DNA of 64,000 nucleotides from the NCBI GenBank assembly GCA_037976565.1, contig CP137680.1, forward strand, positions 13,255,804 to 13,319,803, in the 5' to 3' direction. Shown here piece after piece: positions 23,384 through 33,670 of this stretch; the first letter of the stretch is position 1; every line of letters begins with the position of its first letter. The DNA comes from Mesocentrotus franciscanus. Taxonomy: Eukaryota; Echinodermata; Echinoidea; Camarodonta; Strongylocentrotidae. A model generated the notes under the pieces. It was not told the DNA's origin, did not search any database, and saw only the letters and a list, made by a program, of their open reading frames with translations. The position numbers and the translations under genes were made by a program.

Positions 23384-26103
23384 GCGTGACCACAGGTTTT
23401 TCAGACACACCCTAAATGAGGATTTCGCGTGTTTTTTTCTTCCCGAATTCACACCCAAAACGGGTATTTCACAAAAGTGTACTCCTAAACAAGTACTGTA
23501 AAATATTATTGTAATCCCTTGAACATTTTGAATTGCGACAGGGATTACTATTTAAGTTGTTGACAATGTAAAATAAATCAAATTGCGCTTCTGATGTAAA
23601 ATTCACAATGTAAACATTTATTTCAATAGAGACGTACGCAATAACATCAACCTGTACACTTCCAAATGGGTGTGCACAGCCATCATAAGTCATTTCTTTG
23701 AAAAAAAGAATTACACGGTCGTAAACTGGGAGGGGGGGAGGGGTCATGTTCCTTTTTTCAAATCAAGAGAACTGCCACTTTTGAACAAATGCCCCCTCCC
23801 ACCATGGCACCAGTGACCCTCGTAAGATAAAATTCCTAATGTTTTGTTCTTTCAATTAAGCTTTTCTGATGTGCATGCCCTTATTTTATAACTAATACAC
23901 GTGCTGTCAAAAAGAGCGGTATATTAAGTTATCCTAATTTGATAAAGTAAATAGTCAATGCAGGCTTTTATAACAATAATTATGACAATTTATGATTGTG
24001 TGTTAATTCTTTGTTTTATGGCAGTTTTCCCGGAAAAGAAAATACCCTCACAATCGCCAAAATAATAATTTGAATAAACCCGTACAGCGCAAAAACAAAA
24101 TGTCAGTCTGGTTAAACAAATATTTCTAATCAACCTGGTCCATTATGATGATCCATTATCACGAGGATGAAATGTAAAACCAAGTGGCATTACTCAGAAA
24201 TTCTATTCATTTCTTTTATTTGCTCGGTCGCCCCTTTTTACAAAAAACAAAAAAACAAGGTAGCACCTTAGAGATGCTACCTTGCTGCGAGATTTGAACC
24301 CCCACCCACTCACACCCACCCACCCACATACTCACACACGCCAACGCACGCGCACACCAACTCACTCTTTCTATGTCTCATTCTCTCTGTTTTTCTTTTC
24401 TTTCATGAAGTGATTATATCATTGTACTATTGCAAGGCCAATGACATAAGTCGTGACGTGCCAGCACATTTTCATGAAATAGTACAGACAGAAATAAAAT
24501 GTGCATGTAGCAGGCTCTGTAATCCATGGTTTCAGGTTGGTCTATATAACCATGAAATAATATAGACAGTAATAAAATGGACAAGACATATTGTAGACTA
24601 AAATCCAGGATTCCAGGTTGATCTTGTTGGTAGGGTCCATGGTAGAGGTCAGGTTGTGTTGTTATTTTGATCTGAAAGCAATTGATGATGACTCAAAATA
24701 GCGGAGACAAAATAGTGGCGAGCGACGGCGATGCCAGAGAAGAAGAAGAAGAAGAAGAAGAAGAAGAAGAAGAAGAAGAAGAAGAAACACGGCGAATATC
24801 GACATCAGCGAATAAGAAATGGTTGACATCTCTTTTCCTTCTCCTCATCGTGTTTGCATACCTTTTTGCCGGAGCGCTCGTTTTCCGCGCTCTCGAGCGT
24901 CCTGCCGCAGTCCAGGCTTCCGAGGACTTCGACGCAGCGCTCCGACGGCTCGCATCAGAAAATGATTGCATGGACGAGGAGGACGTTGCCCAGTTGATGA
25001 GCATCGTGACGAGGGCCATAGGAGAAGGGGGGTACAGCAGTGGTCATCCCTACGCTTCCCAATTGAGCATGGGAACGGTTAATGAAACGTATTACTCCGA
25101 TACGTGGAGCGTAGGGAAGGCCTTCGTCTTTGCATCTACAGTGGTGACAACAATGGGTAGGTTCATTAAGATATTTTCAATTTAATTCAATTCACATAAT
25201 TTTGTTTCCATAACTTAATCAAAACATAAAACAAATGCTTACATAAAATTAATATCAAATGACATTTTGTAAAATAACATAGAAAATGGAACTTATTTGT
25301 AGTTATACAATCTTAAATGTCGATAAGTAATCAAAGCATTTTAGGATACAAATTTACAAAATATATAAAAACTAGCATATCGTAAATAAGTTGAAGTTAA
25401 GGCAAAGGGAAATCCATTAAAAAGCAGAACTTGCATTATAATATATATATATATATATCCATTATGATGGATAACTCAAAAAATAAAAAAAGAAAAGAAA
25501 GAGAGAAAGAACAAAAAATGAATTATGCAAAATAAATATTGCAACTGGCATTTGAATAACGAATTGAATTGAATAATTGCACAATTACGTTGATTAGCAC
25601 AGGTTTAACGCAATTACAATGCCCGTAATGGGAATAATGCCCACGATGCGTCATTTCGATTGTGCCATTGCCTGCGCTAATCAACCGTACGAAGAAAATT
25701 AGCGCATACGCTAGTGCTTTAAAAATAATGATTTTATTGTTCATTATGGATTTATATCCTGCTCGAAGTCACTGTTACAATCATGACGCGTGAAGCTACC
25801 GCGTTAATTATTGACGTCAGGCAAACGACTATACGTCTGGCTCCATGAACTCTCAAAAGTCAAAATATGTTTTTTTTTTTAATCCGGCCTCAAAACCTGA
25901 CGGATTAGTTTTTCTTTCAGTCTAACAAAACCTACTTGGGGCCTTACTTATATATTGTTGCAAGCAATCCGTCAAAAATGACGGGGGAGCAAACTATGGA
26001 TTGGATGGCTTATATAAGGAATACACGTTTAAAGGTGTTTTCGGAGATGTCTGTATACCTTGCACCGTTTACAACATCAAGCACTAATGCAGTATATTCC
26101 AAG

Positions 26104-27240
26104 CGACCACAATGTTAAAAACGCCCCAATTTAACATTGTGGAGCACACTGTGATTCACATTGTGGTTCACAGTGTGGATAACCGGAAATTCACACTGTG
26201 AATCTGTGGTTATCCACACTGTGAATCACAGTGTGAAACGATGCGACCACAATGTGAAAACGCCCCAATTTAACATTGTGGAGCACACTGTGGTTCACAG
26301 TGTTGATAACCGGAAATTCACACTGTGAATCTGTGGTTAGCCACATTGTGAATCACAGTGTGAAACGATGCGACCACAATGTGAAAACGCCCCAATTTAA
26401 CATTGTGGTGCACACTGTGATTCACATTTTGGTTCACAATGTTGATAACCGGAAATTCACACTGTGAATCTGTGGTTATCCACACTGTGAATCACAGTGT
26501 GAAACGATGCGACCACAATGTGAAAACGCCCCAATTTAACATTGTGGAGCACACTGTGGTTCACAGTGTTGATAACCGGAAATTCACACTGTGAATCTGT
26601 GGTTATCCACACTGTGAATCACAGTGTGAAACGATGCGACCACAATGTGAAAACGGCCAAATTTAACATTGTGGAGCACACTGTGGTTCACAGTGTTGAT
26701 AACCGGAAATTCACACTGTGAATCTGTGGTTATCCACACTGTGAATCACAGTGTGAAACGATGCGACCACAATGTGAAAACGCCCCAATTTAACATTGTG
26801 GAGCATAATGTGGTTCACAGTGTGGATAACCGGAAATTCACACTGTGAATCTGTGGTAAGCCACATTGTGAATCACAGTGTGAAACGATGCGACCACAAT
26901 GTGAAAACGCCCCAATTTAACATTGTGGAGCACACTGTGATTCACAATGTGAAACACAGTGTGATTCACACTGTGAATGAGTGTGTTCTCTACCACAGAT
27001 TAACAGTGTGGAACGACGCGACCACAATGTGAAAACGCCCCAATTTAACATTGTGAACACTCCACACTGTGAAACAGCCACCACACTGTGAAACGCACAC
27101 CACCCTGTGAAAATTGTCACCGTGTGGACTTTGACAGTGTGACACATGATACTGCGTGAAATTGCCACACTATGAAACGCCCATCACACAGTGAAATGCC
27201 CACCACACTGAAACGCCCACCACACTGTGAAACAAGTTTA
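26104..27240. repeat. palindromic satellite array 1, ~127-bp monomer
   Basis: Monomers start at the word 'gcgaccacaatgtg' near 26243, 26370, 26509, 26636, 26763, 26890 and 27018. The spacing is 127-128 bases, with one 139. Each monomer is packed with the near-palindrome TTCACACTGTGAA and its variants. The array decays into irregular copies after ~27040. It begins exactly where copy B stops matching copy A (after 'gtatattccaag'). Confidence 0.85.
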
Positions 27241-27657
27241 ATTTTTTGAATTCTACCATGTGAAATCTTTCAAATTATGAAAATGTAGTCTTGTAGAGCT
27301 TAGTACGAAATTCGAAGGAGAAAAGGTTAATAATCAATGTCTCACTTATAAACTCAACTTTAATAGAATATACCTCAAACGCACCTGAAACTAATACAGT
27401 AATCTAAACATATTTACACGTTATAGCCTTTATGAGGTAACTTAAAATGTATTTCAAAAGCTTATATTTATGTATTTTCACTAGAAGGACGTATGAACAT
27501 GCATCCCTATAAGTATACAAAGATTGCAGTAATACTATACTTACAGATAATAAAAATTACCATGTGAATGCCAACAAAATGTAGAACAGAACAAAAACAA
27601 AAACAAATGAATCCAAACAGTTTACATTAGATACTTCAGAAAACAGAACTTGCCATC

Positions 27658-27829
27658 TACAGTGAAACCTCATTATAATGAGCACATTGGGTCCACTGAA
27701 TCGACCTCTTTATATCAGATATCTCATTGTACTAGGGTTTAAAACAATGAATTACAGAAAAAATGGACTTGTGAAAAAACCTTGCCGTATCAGGTCCCTC
27801 CTAATACACGTTATAGAGTTTCCACTGTA
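27658..27829. mobile_element. Tc1/mariner-pogo-like MITE, 172 bp
   Basis: The ends TACAGTGAAACCTC and GAGTTTCCACTGTA are terminal inverted repeats beginning and ending in TA, the target of Tc1/mariner/pogo elements. The interior has no coding capacity. The remaining sequence between 27240 and 28240 is AT-rich with nothing else recognised. Confidence 0.6.
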
Positions 27830-28244
27830 TAGCATCGAGGCATAATTTTCCCTGAAAATGTATGTTAAATGTGTAAAAACTAAGTGAGTAAAGAGACTCG
27901 TAAAACATAATAAAAGCACATTAGCATGTTACAGCAGTACAAAATAATTTTAGAGCATTTCTGGCAATATCTCTATATGAAAATTATGAACATACATTTT
28001 ATGACTAGTCACATTTTCCCAGTATAAAATATCCACACGATGTGTAACTTTGGCAATTGCAATGTATCTGAAAAATATTTGGCATATACAGGTCCTTCAA
28101 AAACCTATTAAGATGATACAAAGCTTTAAAATATCTCTGGCAATAAATCTTGAAAAAAGTTGAAAACATATCTATTTTAGGTACACACGTTTTACTTGTA
28201 TGGCTACAAAAATCTCTACAACTAATACTAATAAATACCTGAAG

Positions 28245-28550
28245 ATGAGAACAAAAATAGACTTTGATGGGAATCAAACCCCAGACCTCCAGATTGCTAG
28301 ATAGGTGCTGAACCATCAAGCCAAAAGATTAAGACACTTGAATGGGGATGTTCCCGTGCAATCCTTTTCATTTTTTATAGTCTGAAAGCTAATTAAGCCT
28401 GGCACAATTTAATTGCATTTTGTAAGTAAAGTGCAAAGGGAACGTCCCCTATTCAAGGTAATTGTGGCTGGATGGTTGAGCACTGGTCTAGTAATCCGGA
28501 CGGACGTCTTGGATTCGATTCCTGGCGAAGCCTGTTTTTTCTTTACTCAT
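28245..28550. mobile_element. head-to-head pair of tRNA-like (SINE) sequences forming a palindrome
   Basis: The right half (plus) has an A-box-like TGGCTGGATGG at 28465 and a B-box-like GGATTCGATTCC at 28511-28522. The left half (minus) has GGCTTGATGGTTCAGCACC (28304-28322 reversed) and GGTTTGATTCCC (28269-28280 reversed). The spacers 'cttgaatggggatgttccc' and 'gggaacgtcccctattcaag' are also inverted, so the two halves form one ~300-bp inverted repeat. No intact tRNA cloverleaf is claimed. Confidence 0.6.
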
Positions 28551-28786
28551 CTTTACTTTTTTTTACAAATAAATAACCATACAATCTATACACAGGGGCA
28601 AAGAAAAAAAAACAGAATGGCATACATACTTGCTAATAACTTCCTCAACTACATAAGTAATTTATGTATTTTTTATTTTAGAGATAATATACTGATGTTA
28701 GGATATAACTAGATGGATCTTCCGACTGTGCAGTAAAAAATGATGCCTCCACTATCATGCAATTTTGTTAAGCCAAACTAACATCC

Positions 28787-29604
28787 CCAGTTCTTGAGAT
28801 GTCACTTCTTCTTCCAGGAAAAGTACAGTCCACCGGCTGGTGTATCACATACTATTATGCAGGTCTGGTGTTGTGAATATACAGCACAAAGGAGATGGAC
28901 GTTTTCTACCTCTTGCTTAAAAGCTTCAGCGGAGGTACTGTTGACAAGTCCAGCAAGTTCCAAAGCCTGATGGAATCAGGGAAGAATGACTTCTAGTATA
29001 CGAGAGTCCTTGTAAATGGTATTTGGAATTGCTGGGTTTGAAGTTATGAACATGGTTGGATGTCAACACCGGTAGGAGGTAGATTTTGAGAGACTCTGTG
29101 TGCAGGTTGACAGCCCCATACATCATCACCATCTTAAACTGTGCCCTGCGTTCTCGGAGAGATGGCCATTGCAGATGTTGCAGCATTAGTGCGGAGCTGC
29201 TGGTATGATGGTAATCTCCAGTGACACACCGGGCGTAGCGGAGCCTGTGTATGTTTTCCTGGGTGTGAGGATCCCACACTGTGCAGGCATACTCCAGGAT
29301 TGGGCGAACAAGAGCCAAGAAGCAACGCTTTCGTCTCTCTTGGGCAAGGCCTAATGTTCCGCTGCAAAAATGCCCTGACAGAGCTGGCTTTCTCTGTTGT
29401 TGTCTTTATGTGATCTGTCCAATTCAGGTTGCTCTTGAGGTGAACACCAAGATATTTAGCAGTTTCCAGTCTCAAGTAGTTGCCTGTGGATGCTGCATGA
29501 CCATTTGACAGGCTTTCTCCTGCGAGCTCCCTGGTGTCCTTCAGTTTTTGGCCCATCTTCCTCTTATCTCTGTGGAGGTCATTCCTGGCCATCTTTCCAT
29601 CGCG
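28787..29604 (-). mobile_element. 5'-truncated non-LTR retrotransposon, RT C-terminal region, frameshifted
   Basis: Minus-strand frames read 'KYLGVHLKSNLNWTDHIKTT' and, after a frameshift near 29320, 'LVRPILEYACTVWDPHTQEN' and 'CVTGDYHHTSS'. These are the characteristic blocks after the catalytic domain of Jockey/CR1-type LINE reverse transcriptases. The catalytic YxDD region is missing, so this is a dead 5'-truncated copy. A few codons also seem lost between 'HRLRY' and 'ARCVTGDY'. From 29605 to ~31290 I recognise no gene; a SINE-like 3' end ('ggcgctttataaattcc') lies near 30868. Confidence 0.8.
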
Positions 29605-31289
29605 TATTCTATCATAAAAATGATAAATGAGAGAAATGTTACAACTTCTAATTTAACTGCTAGCACGAACTTGTAATCATTTACAATTATAGGTGATGAA
29701 TACAAAATATGTCAAAAGCTGCATATTTACTCTATAATACCTGAAAATAAATACCCTAGCAAATCTTTTCCAAAAACGTAATTTTGCCCTCCCAGACATT
29801 ACAAATTTTTATGAGGTTTTTATTTACAAGATGCCACGTAAACTAACGTACATTGTAAACAGTTGTTAAAGATATGCTTAAGTAAAAGTATAGGTTCATA
29901 AATTTGCAAATAAACATGCTGTATAGCCTCGAATATGGGAAAATATTGCTTAGATAACAGATAAAAAGGTTATAGTTTCATGTTTTGGTCTACATATAAT
30001 TAGCTAAAAGTTCAAAATCAACGTAAAATTTCAGATGAAACTTTCAAAACTACATAAGTTCAGCAATTTATTATGCTTTTTCTAATCAAAAGCACATTCC
30101 TGTTAACATGTTAGTACTATGACCCAAGGGGCACTGATAGCATTTTAAAGTAAAATGCCTCACCAATGATGGCATCCACCTTGTCCTGGTCAAGCAACGG
30201 CTTCCCCTTATTCTCCTCCTTTAATTTAAATGCTGAAACTATGCTGTCTGCCATCTCCTAATAGGTTAAGAGCATACCCATGAGTGCAAGAACAGCACGT
30301 GACCAGGATTGCTGGTGTAGCTCCAGCATTCCCAGCTGCACTTGGGTCAAATATGTCCGCATCTCATATATGGAACTGTGGAACAGAAAAGAAACATCAA
30401 GTATTACTGAAAAGAAAAAGCACGTTTACAGATTTAAAAAAATCAATATTCCAAAATTTTTGTTGGATATAAACTACAAATTTTCACCAGTTTTTATGAT
30501 TTTTAATACGTAGGGATTTGACAATGCACATAAAAGGATATTTAAGATAAAAAAGACTAAATGAATTTTGTTTCATTGTTAAATCACAGGGGCTCCTTCA
30601 ACTCAGATGTCATTAACAGCAGCTGTCATGATAGAAATTCCACTTGTATCCATAAATGTCAGATAAAGTGATACAAATGTAAGAAATTATTTTGTTCATT
30701 TTGCTAAGCCCCAACTCTTTAAAAAACTCACCGGAGTGATAACTTTGTGCATGGGCGTTGATCTGTAATTGATACCCATTGTTTATGGGTATGATCTATT
30801 CATTCATCCCCCCTGAACAATAGGTATGAAGTAGGGATAACGCCTTTGATTAGGAAACTAGATATTGGCGCTTTATAAATTCCAGGATTTGATTGGATTG
30901 GATTGGATCTTGTGACATCATCTGTCAATCACAATTCAGTTACAAATACGATGAACAATACACGTACACAACTCGGAATATGGGATCATTATCTTTAGAA
31001 TCCAGGGTCGATTTAGTTCAGATATGCAAAAAATGGAAATATCTGCACTCTTTTCAGCAGAGTTTTGTGATAGTCCAGAGCCTAAAAAGTAAAATGGCTG
31101 ATATACACTAGACCCTACTTAACGGTTCGAGTGTTCAACATGCTCAATGGTAATGTCCAAAAATGTATGAAAATGTGTCTTCCTATCGTTCCCTTGAGCA
31201 AAGTACTAATAGCAAAACTCACCACTCAATGGCAGCCAGCACCCCGGCAGCAGGCCGGCAGCACCCCGGCAGCACTGACCCCACTATGT

Positions 31290-32260
31290 ACAATTTTTCC
31301 CAGAGTGGCCAATAGTGTGAATTATTTATTGTTCACAGTGACAATGTGAAATATTTCTCACAGAGTGGCCACATTGTGAATTTTTTTCACAGGGCGACCA
31401 CACTGTGAATTTTACTTTTCACAATGTGAAATATTGTCCGGAGAGTGGTCACACTGTGAATTTTATAGTTCACACTGTGAAATATTTTCCACAGGGCAGC
31501 CACAATGTAAATTCTAATTTTCACACTGTGAAATATTTTTCACAGAGTGGCCACACTGCATGTGAATGTTAGCCTATAGTTCACACTGTGAAATATTTTC
31601 AACAGGGCGGCCACACTGTGAATTCTATTTTTCACACTGTGAAATATTGTCCGCAGAGTGGCCACACTGTGAATTTTATAGTTCACACTGTGAAATATTT
31701 TCCACAGGGCGGCCACAATGTAAATTCTAATTTTCACACTGTGAAATACTTTCAACAGGGCGGCCACACTGTGAATTCTATTTTTCACACTGTGAAATAC
31801 TTTCAACAGGGCGGCCACACTGTGAATTCTATTTTTCACACTGTGAAGTATTTTTTACAGAGTGGCCACACTGTGAATGTTATTGTTCACACTGTGAACT
31901 ATTTTCAACAGGGCGGCCACACTGTGAATTCTATTTTTCACACTGTGAAATACTTTCAACAGGGCGGCCACACTGTGAATTCTATTTTTCACACTGTGAA
32001 CTATTTTCAACAGGGCGGCCACACTGTGAATTCTATTTTTCACACTGTGAAATCATTTTCACATTGTGAGCGGGTACATTCACACTGTGAAATCGAATTT
32101 CACAATTTCAACACTGTGTGGTTTACCACATTGTGGCGGTGTCCATACTGTGAAAAGACTCTGTTCACAATGTGGACTGTGTATTCACACTGTGTTCACA
32201 GTGTGGATTGTGTTTTTACACTGTGTTTCACACTGTGAATGAGTGTGAATGAGTGTGTTC
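31290..32260. repeat. palindromic satellite array 2, ~51-bp monomer
   Basis: Units of ~51 bases ('cagggcggccacactgtga', 'attctatttttcacactgtg', 'aaatactttcaa') repeat with high regularity from ~31580 to ~32050. More divergent units ('cagagtggccacactg') lie before that stretch. The core is the same TTCACACTGTGAA near-palindrome as array 1, and both arrays share 'gaatgagtgtgttct' near their ends. The 216-residue open frame at 31588-32238 is satellite translation (His-Thr-Val repeats). Confidence 0.85.
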
Positions 32261-32269
32261 TTTCCAGCA

Positions 32270-32560
32270 GGGGTTTGACGGATTTTAATCAAATTTGATA
32301 TGAAGGTACATGGTATCAAAACACAGCCTAAGTTCAATTTCCGAGTATGTAGGTCAAAGGTCATAGCTCATTAAATATGCGAATCTGGTTTCCGATCGAT
32401 GACTTTAGTAATGTTTGACAGATTTTAATGAAATAATCAAATTTGATATGAAGGTACATAGTATCAAAACACAGCCTAAGTTCGATTTCGGAGTATGTAG
32501 GTCAAAGGTGAAAGGTCATAGCTCATTAAATATGCAAAAACACCTAATTATATATGTGAA
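32270..32560. repeat. two-copy tandem repeat carrying a DR1 motif
   Basis: 'tttgatatgaaggtacat', 'gtatcaaaacacagcctaag' and 'ggtcatagctcattaaatat' occur in both halves, ~140 bases apart. AGGTCAAAGGTCA, a perfect DR1, lies at 32351-32363. The second copy reads AGGTCAAAGGTGAAAGGTCA near 32499-32518. Confidence 0.65.
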
Positions 32561-32725
32561 AATGTGGTTAACTTCCTTGCCTAGTAATATAATACTGTAG
32601 TATAGTCTAATGGAGGTAACTTGTTCTGACGTATATAGGCCATTTGTACCCTGCGAGGGGATGCGACGCTTTGCGTTGACTTTTCTAGTTTTTTTTTAAA
32701 TGTGGAAATGAATTGAACTTGAACT

Positions 32726-32756
32726 TGGTATATAATATATATATATATATATACAA
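32726..32756. repeat. (TA)n microsatellite
   Basis: An alternating TA run lies just upstream of the telomere-like tract. It has no other significance seen. Confidence 0.7.
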
Positions 32757-32857
32757 TGTATAACCCTACATGTTGTATTAACAGGACATCTATATACAAC
32801 CCTACATGGTTAATTAACCGGACATCATCAAAAACAAAAAAAACAGGTATATAACTC

Positions 32858-32894
32858 TAACCCTAACCCTAACCCGGCCTAACCCTAACCCTAA
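32858..32894. repeat. interstitial telomere-like (CCCTAA)n tract
   Basis: CCCTAACCCTAACCC is followed by GGC and then TAACCCTAACCCTAA. This gives about five CCCTAA units with one interruption. TTAGGG is the sea-urchin and vertebrate telomere repeat (established knowledge), so this is an interstitial telomeric sequence or a transposon end that resembles one. Confidence 0.75.
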
Positions 32895-33079
32895 ATTCAA
32901 AACAATATAACTAATTAAACTAATAACTAATGAGTAAACCTTTTGTTTCTTGGGAGGCCTTTTGTTTCCTCTGCCTGCAAACGTTCGTAGAGGGCAGTAC
33001 TTCTTTTGTTCAATCGTTAACAGGCCACGAAAATGTCCTGCTAATGACCATGTCTACTTAATGACTCATTTTTGTCTCG

Positions 33080-33670
33080 CTTGCATAGCAGAAGCGAGAC
33101 ATTGCCGCTTTTCCGGTGACGGCGGCGGCGTCAACATCAAAAATTTAACCTAAGGTTAAGTTTTTGAATTTTTAATATAATTTGGAAAGTATAAGTTCTT
33201 ATTCAAAGAAACTTGGCCTAAAGGGTTGTCAAGTACCCCCAATCATGTGAGTAGATTTACAGGTCACTAAGTCAAGGTCAAAGGTCATTTCAGGTCATTT
33301 CATGTTGTGGCATCAACATCAAAACTTAACCAAAGGTTAAGATTTTGAATTTTTATCATAATTTTGAAAGTATACATTCTGATTCCAGTAATGAAACTTG
33401 AACATAAGGGTTATCAAGTATTACCAATCATGCGATTAGTCTTTTAGGTGAAAAAGTCAAAGTCAAATGTCATTTCAAGTCTGCAAACTTAGACTTTGTT
33501 GTGGCATCAACATCAAGATTTTGAATTTTTAGCATAATTTCAAAAGTGTTTGTTCAAATTCCATGAAACTTGTACCCAAAGGTTATCAAGTATCACAAAT
33601 CATATGACACAAATTCCAGGTCACAAAGTCAAGGTTAAAAGGTCATTTTAGATCAGTAAACTTGGATTAT
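33080..33670. repeat. tandem repeat, ~190-bp unit, about three copies, with AGGTCA motifs
   Basis: Each unit carries 'gtggcatcaacatcaa', 'ttaaggttaagattttgaat', 'gaaacttgaacataaggg', 'ttatcaagta' and 'aaggtcaaaggtcattt'. Copies start near 33125, 33308 and 33500. A perfect DR1 (AGGTCAAAGGTCA) is at 33275-33287; the others have decayed. Confidence 0.7.

Noticed and set aside
31588..32238. 216-residue open frame with regular 'HTVNSIFHTVKYFQQGG' repeats
   Set aside because: It is a direct translation of the 51-bp palindromic satellite. A 51-bp unit is a multiple of three, so the frame stays open by arithmetic, and the complementary strand is equally open.
26243..32260. CRISPR-like look of regularly spaced palindromic repeats
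   Set aside because: The spacers are themselves repeated, the host is a eukaryote and there are no cas genes. These are satellite arrays.
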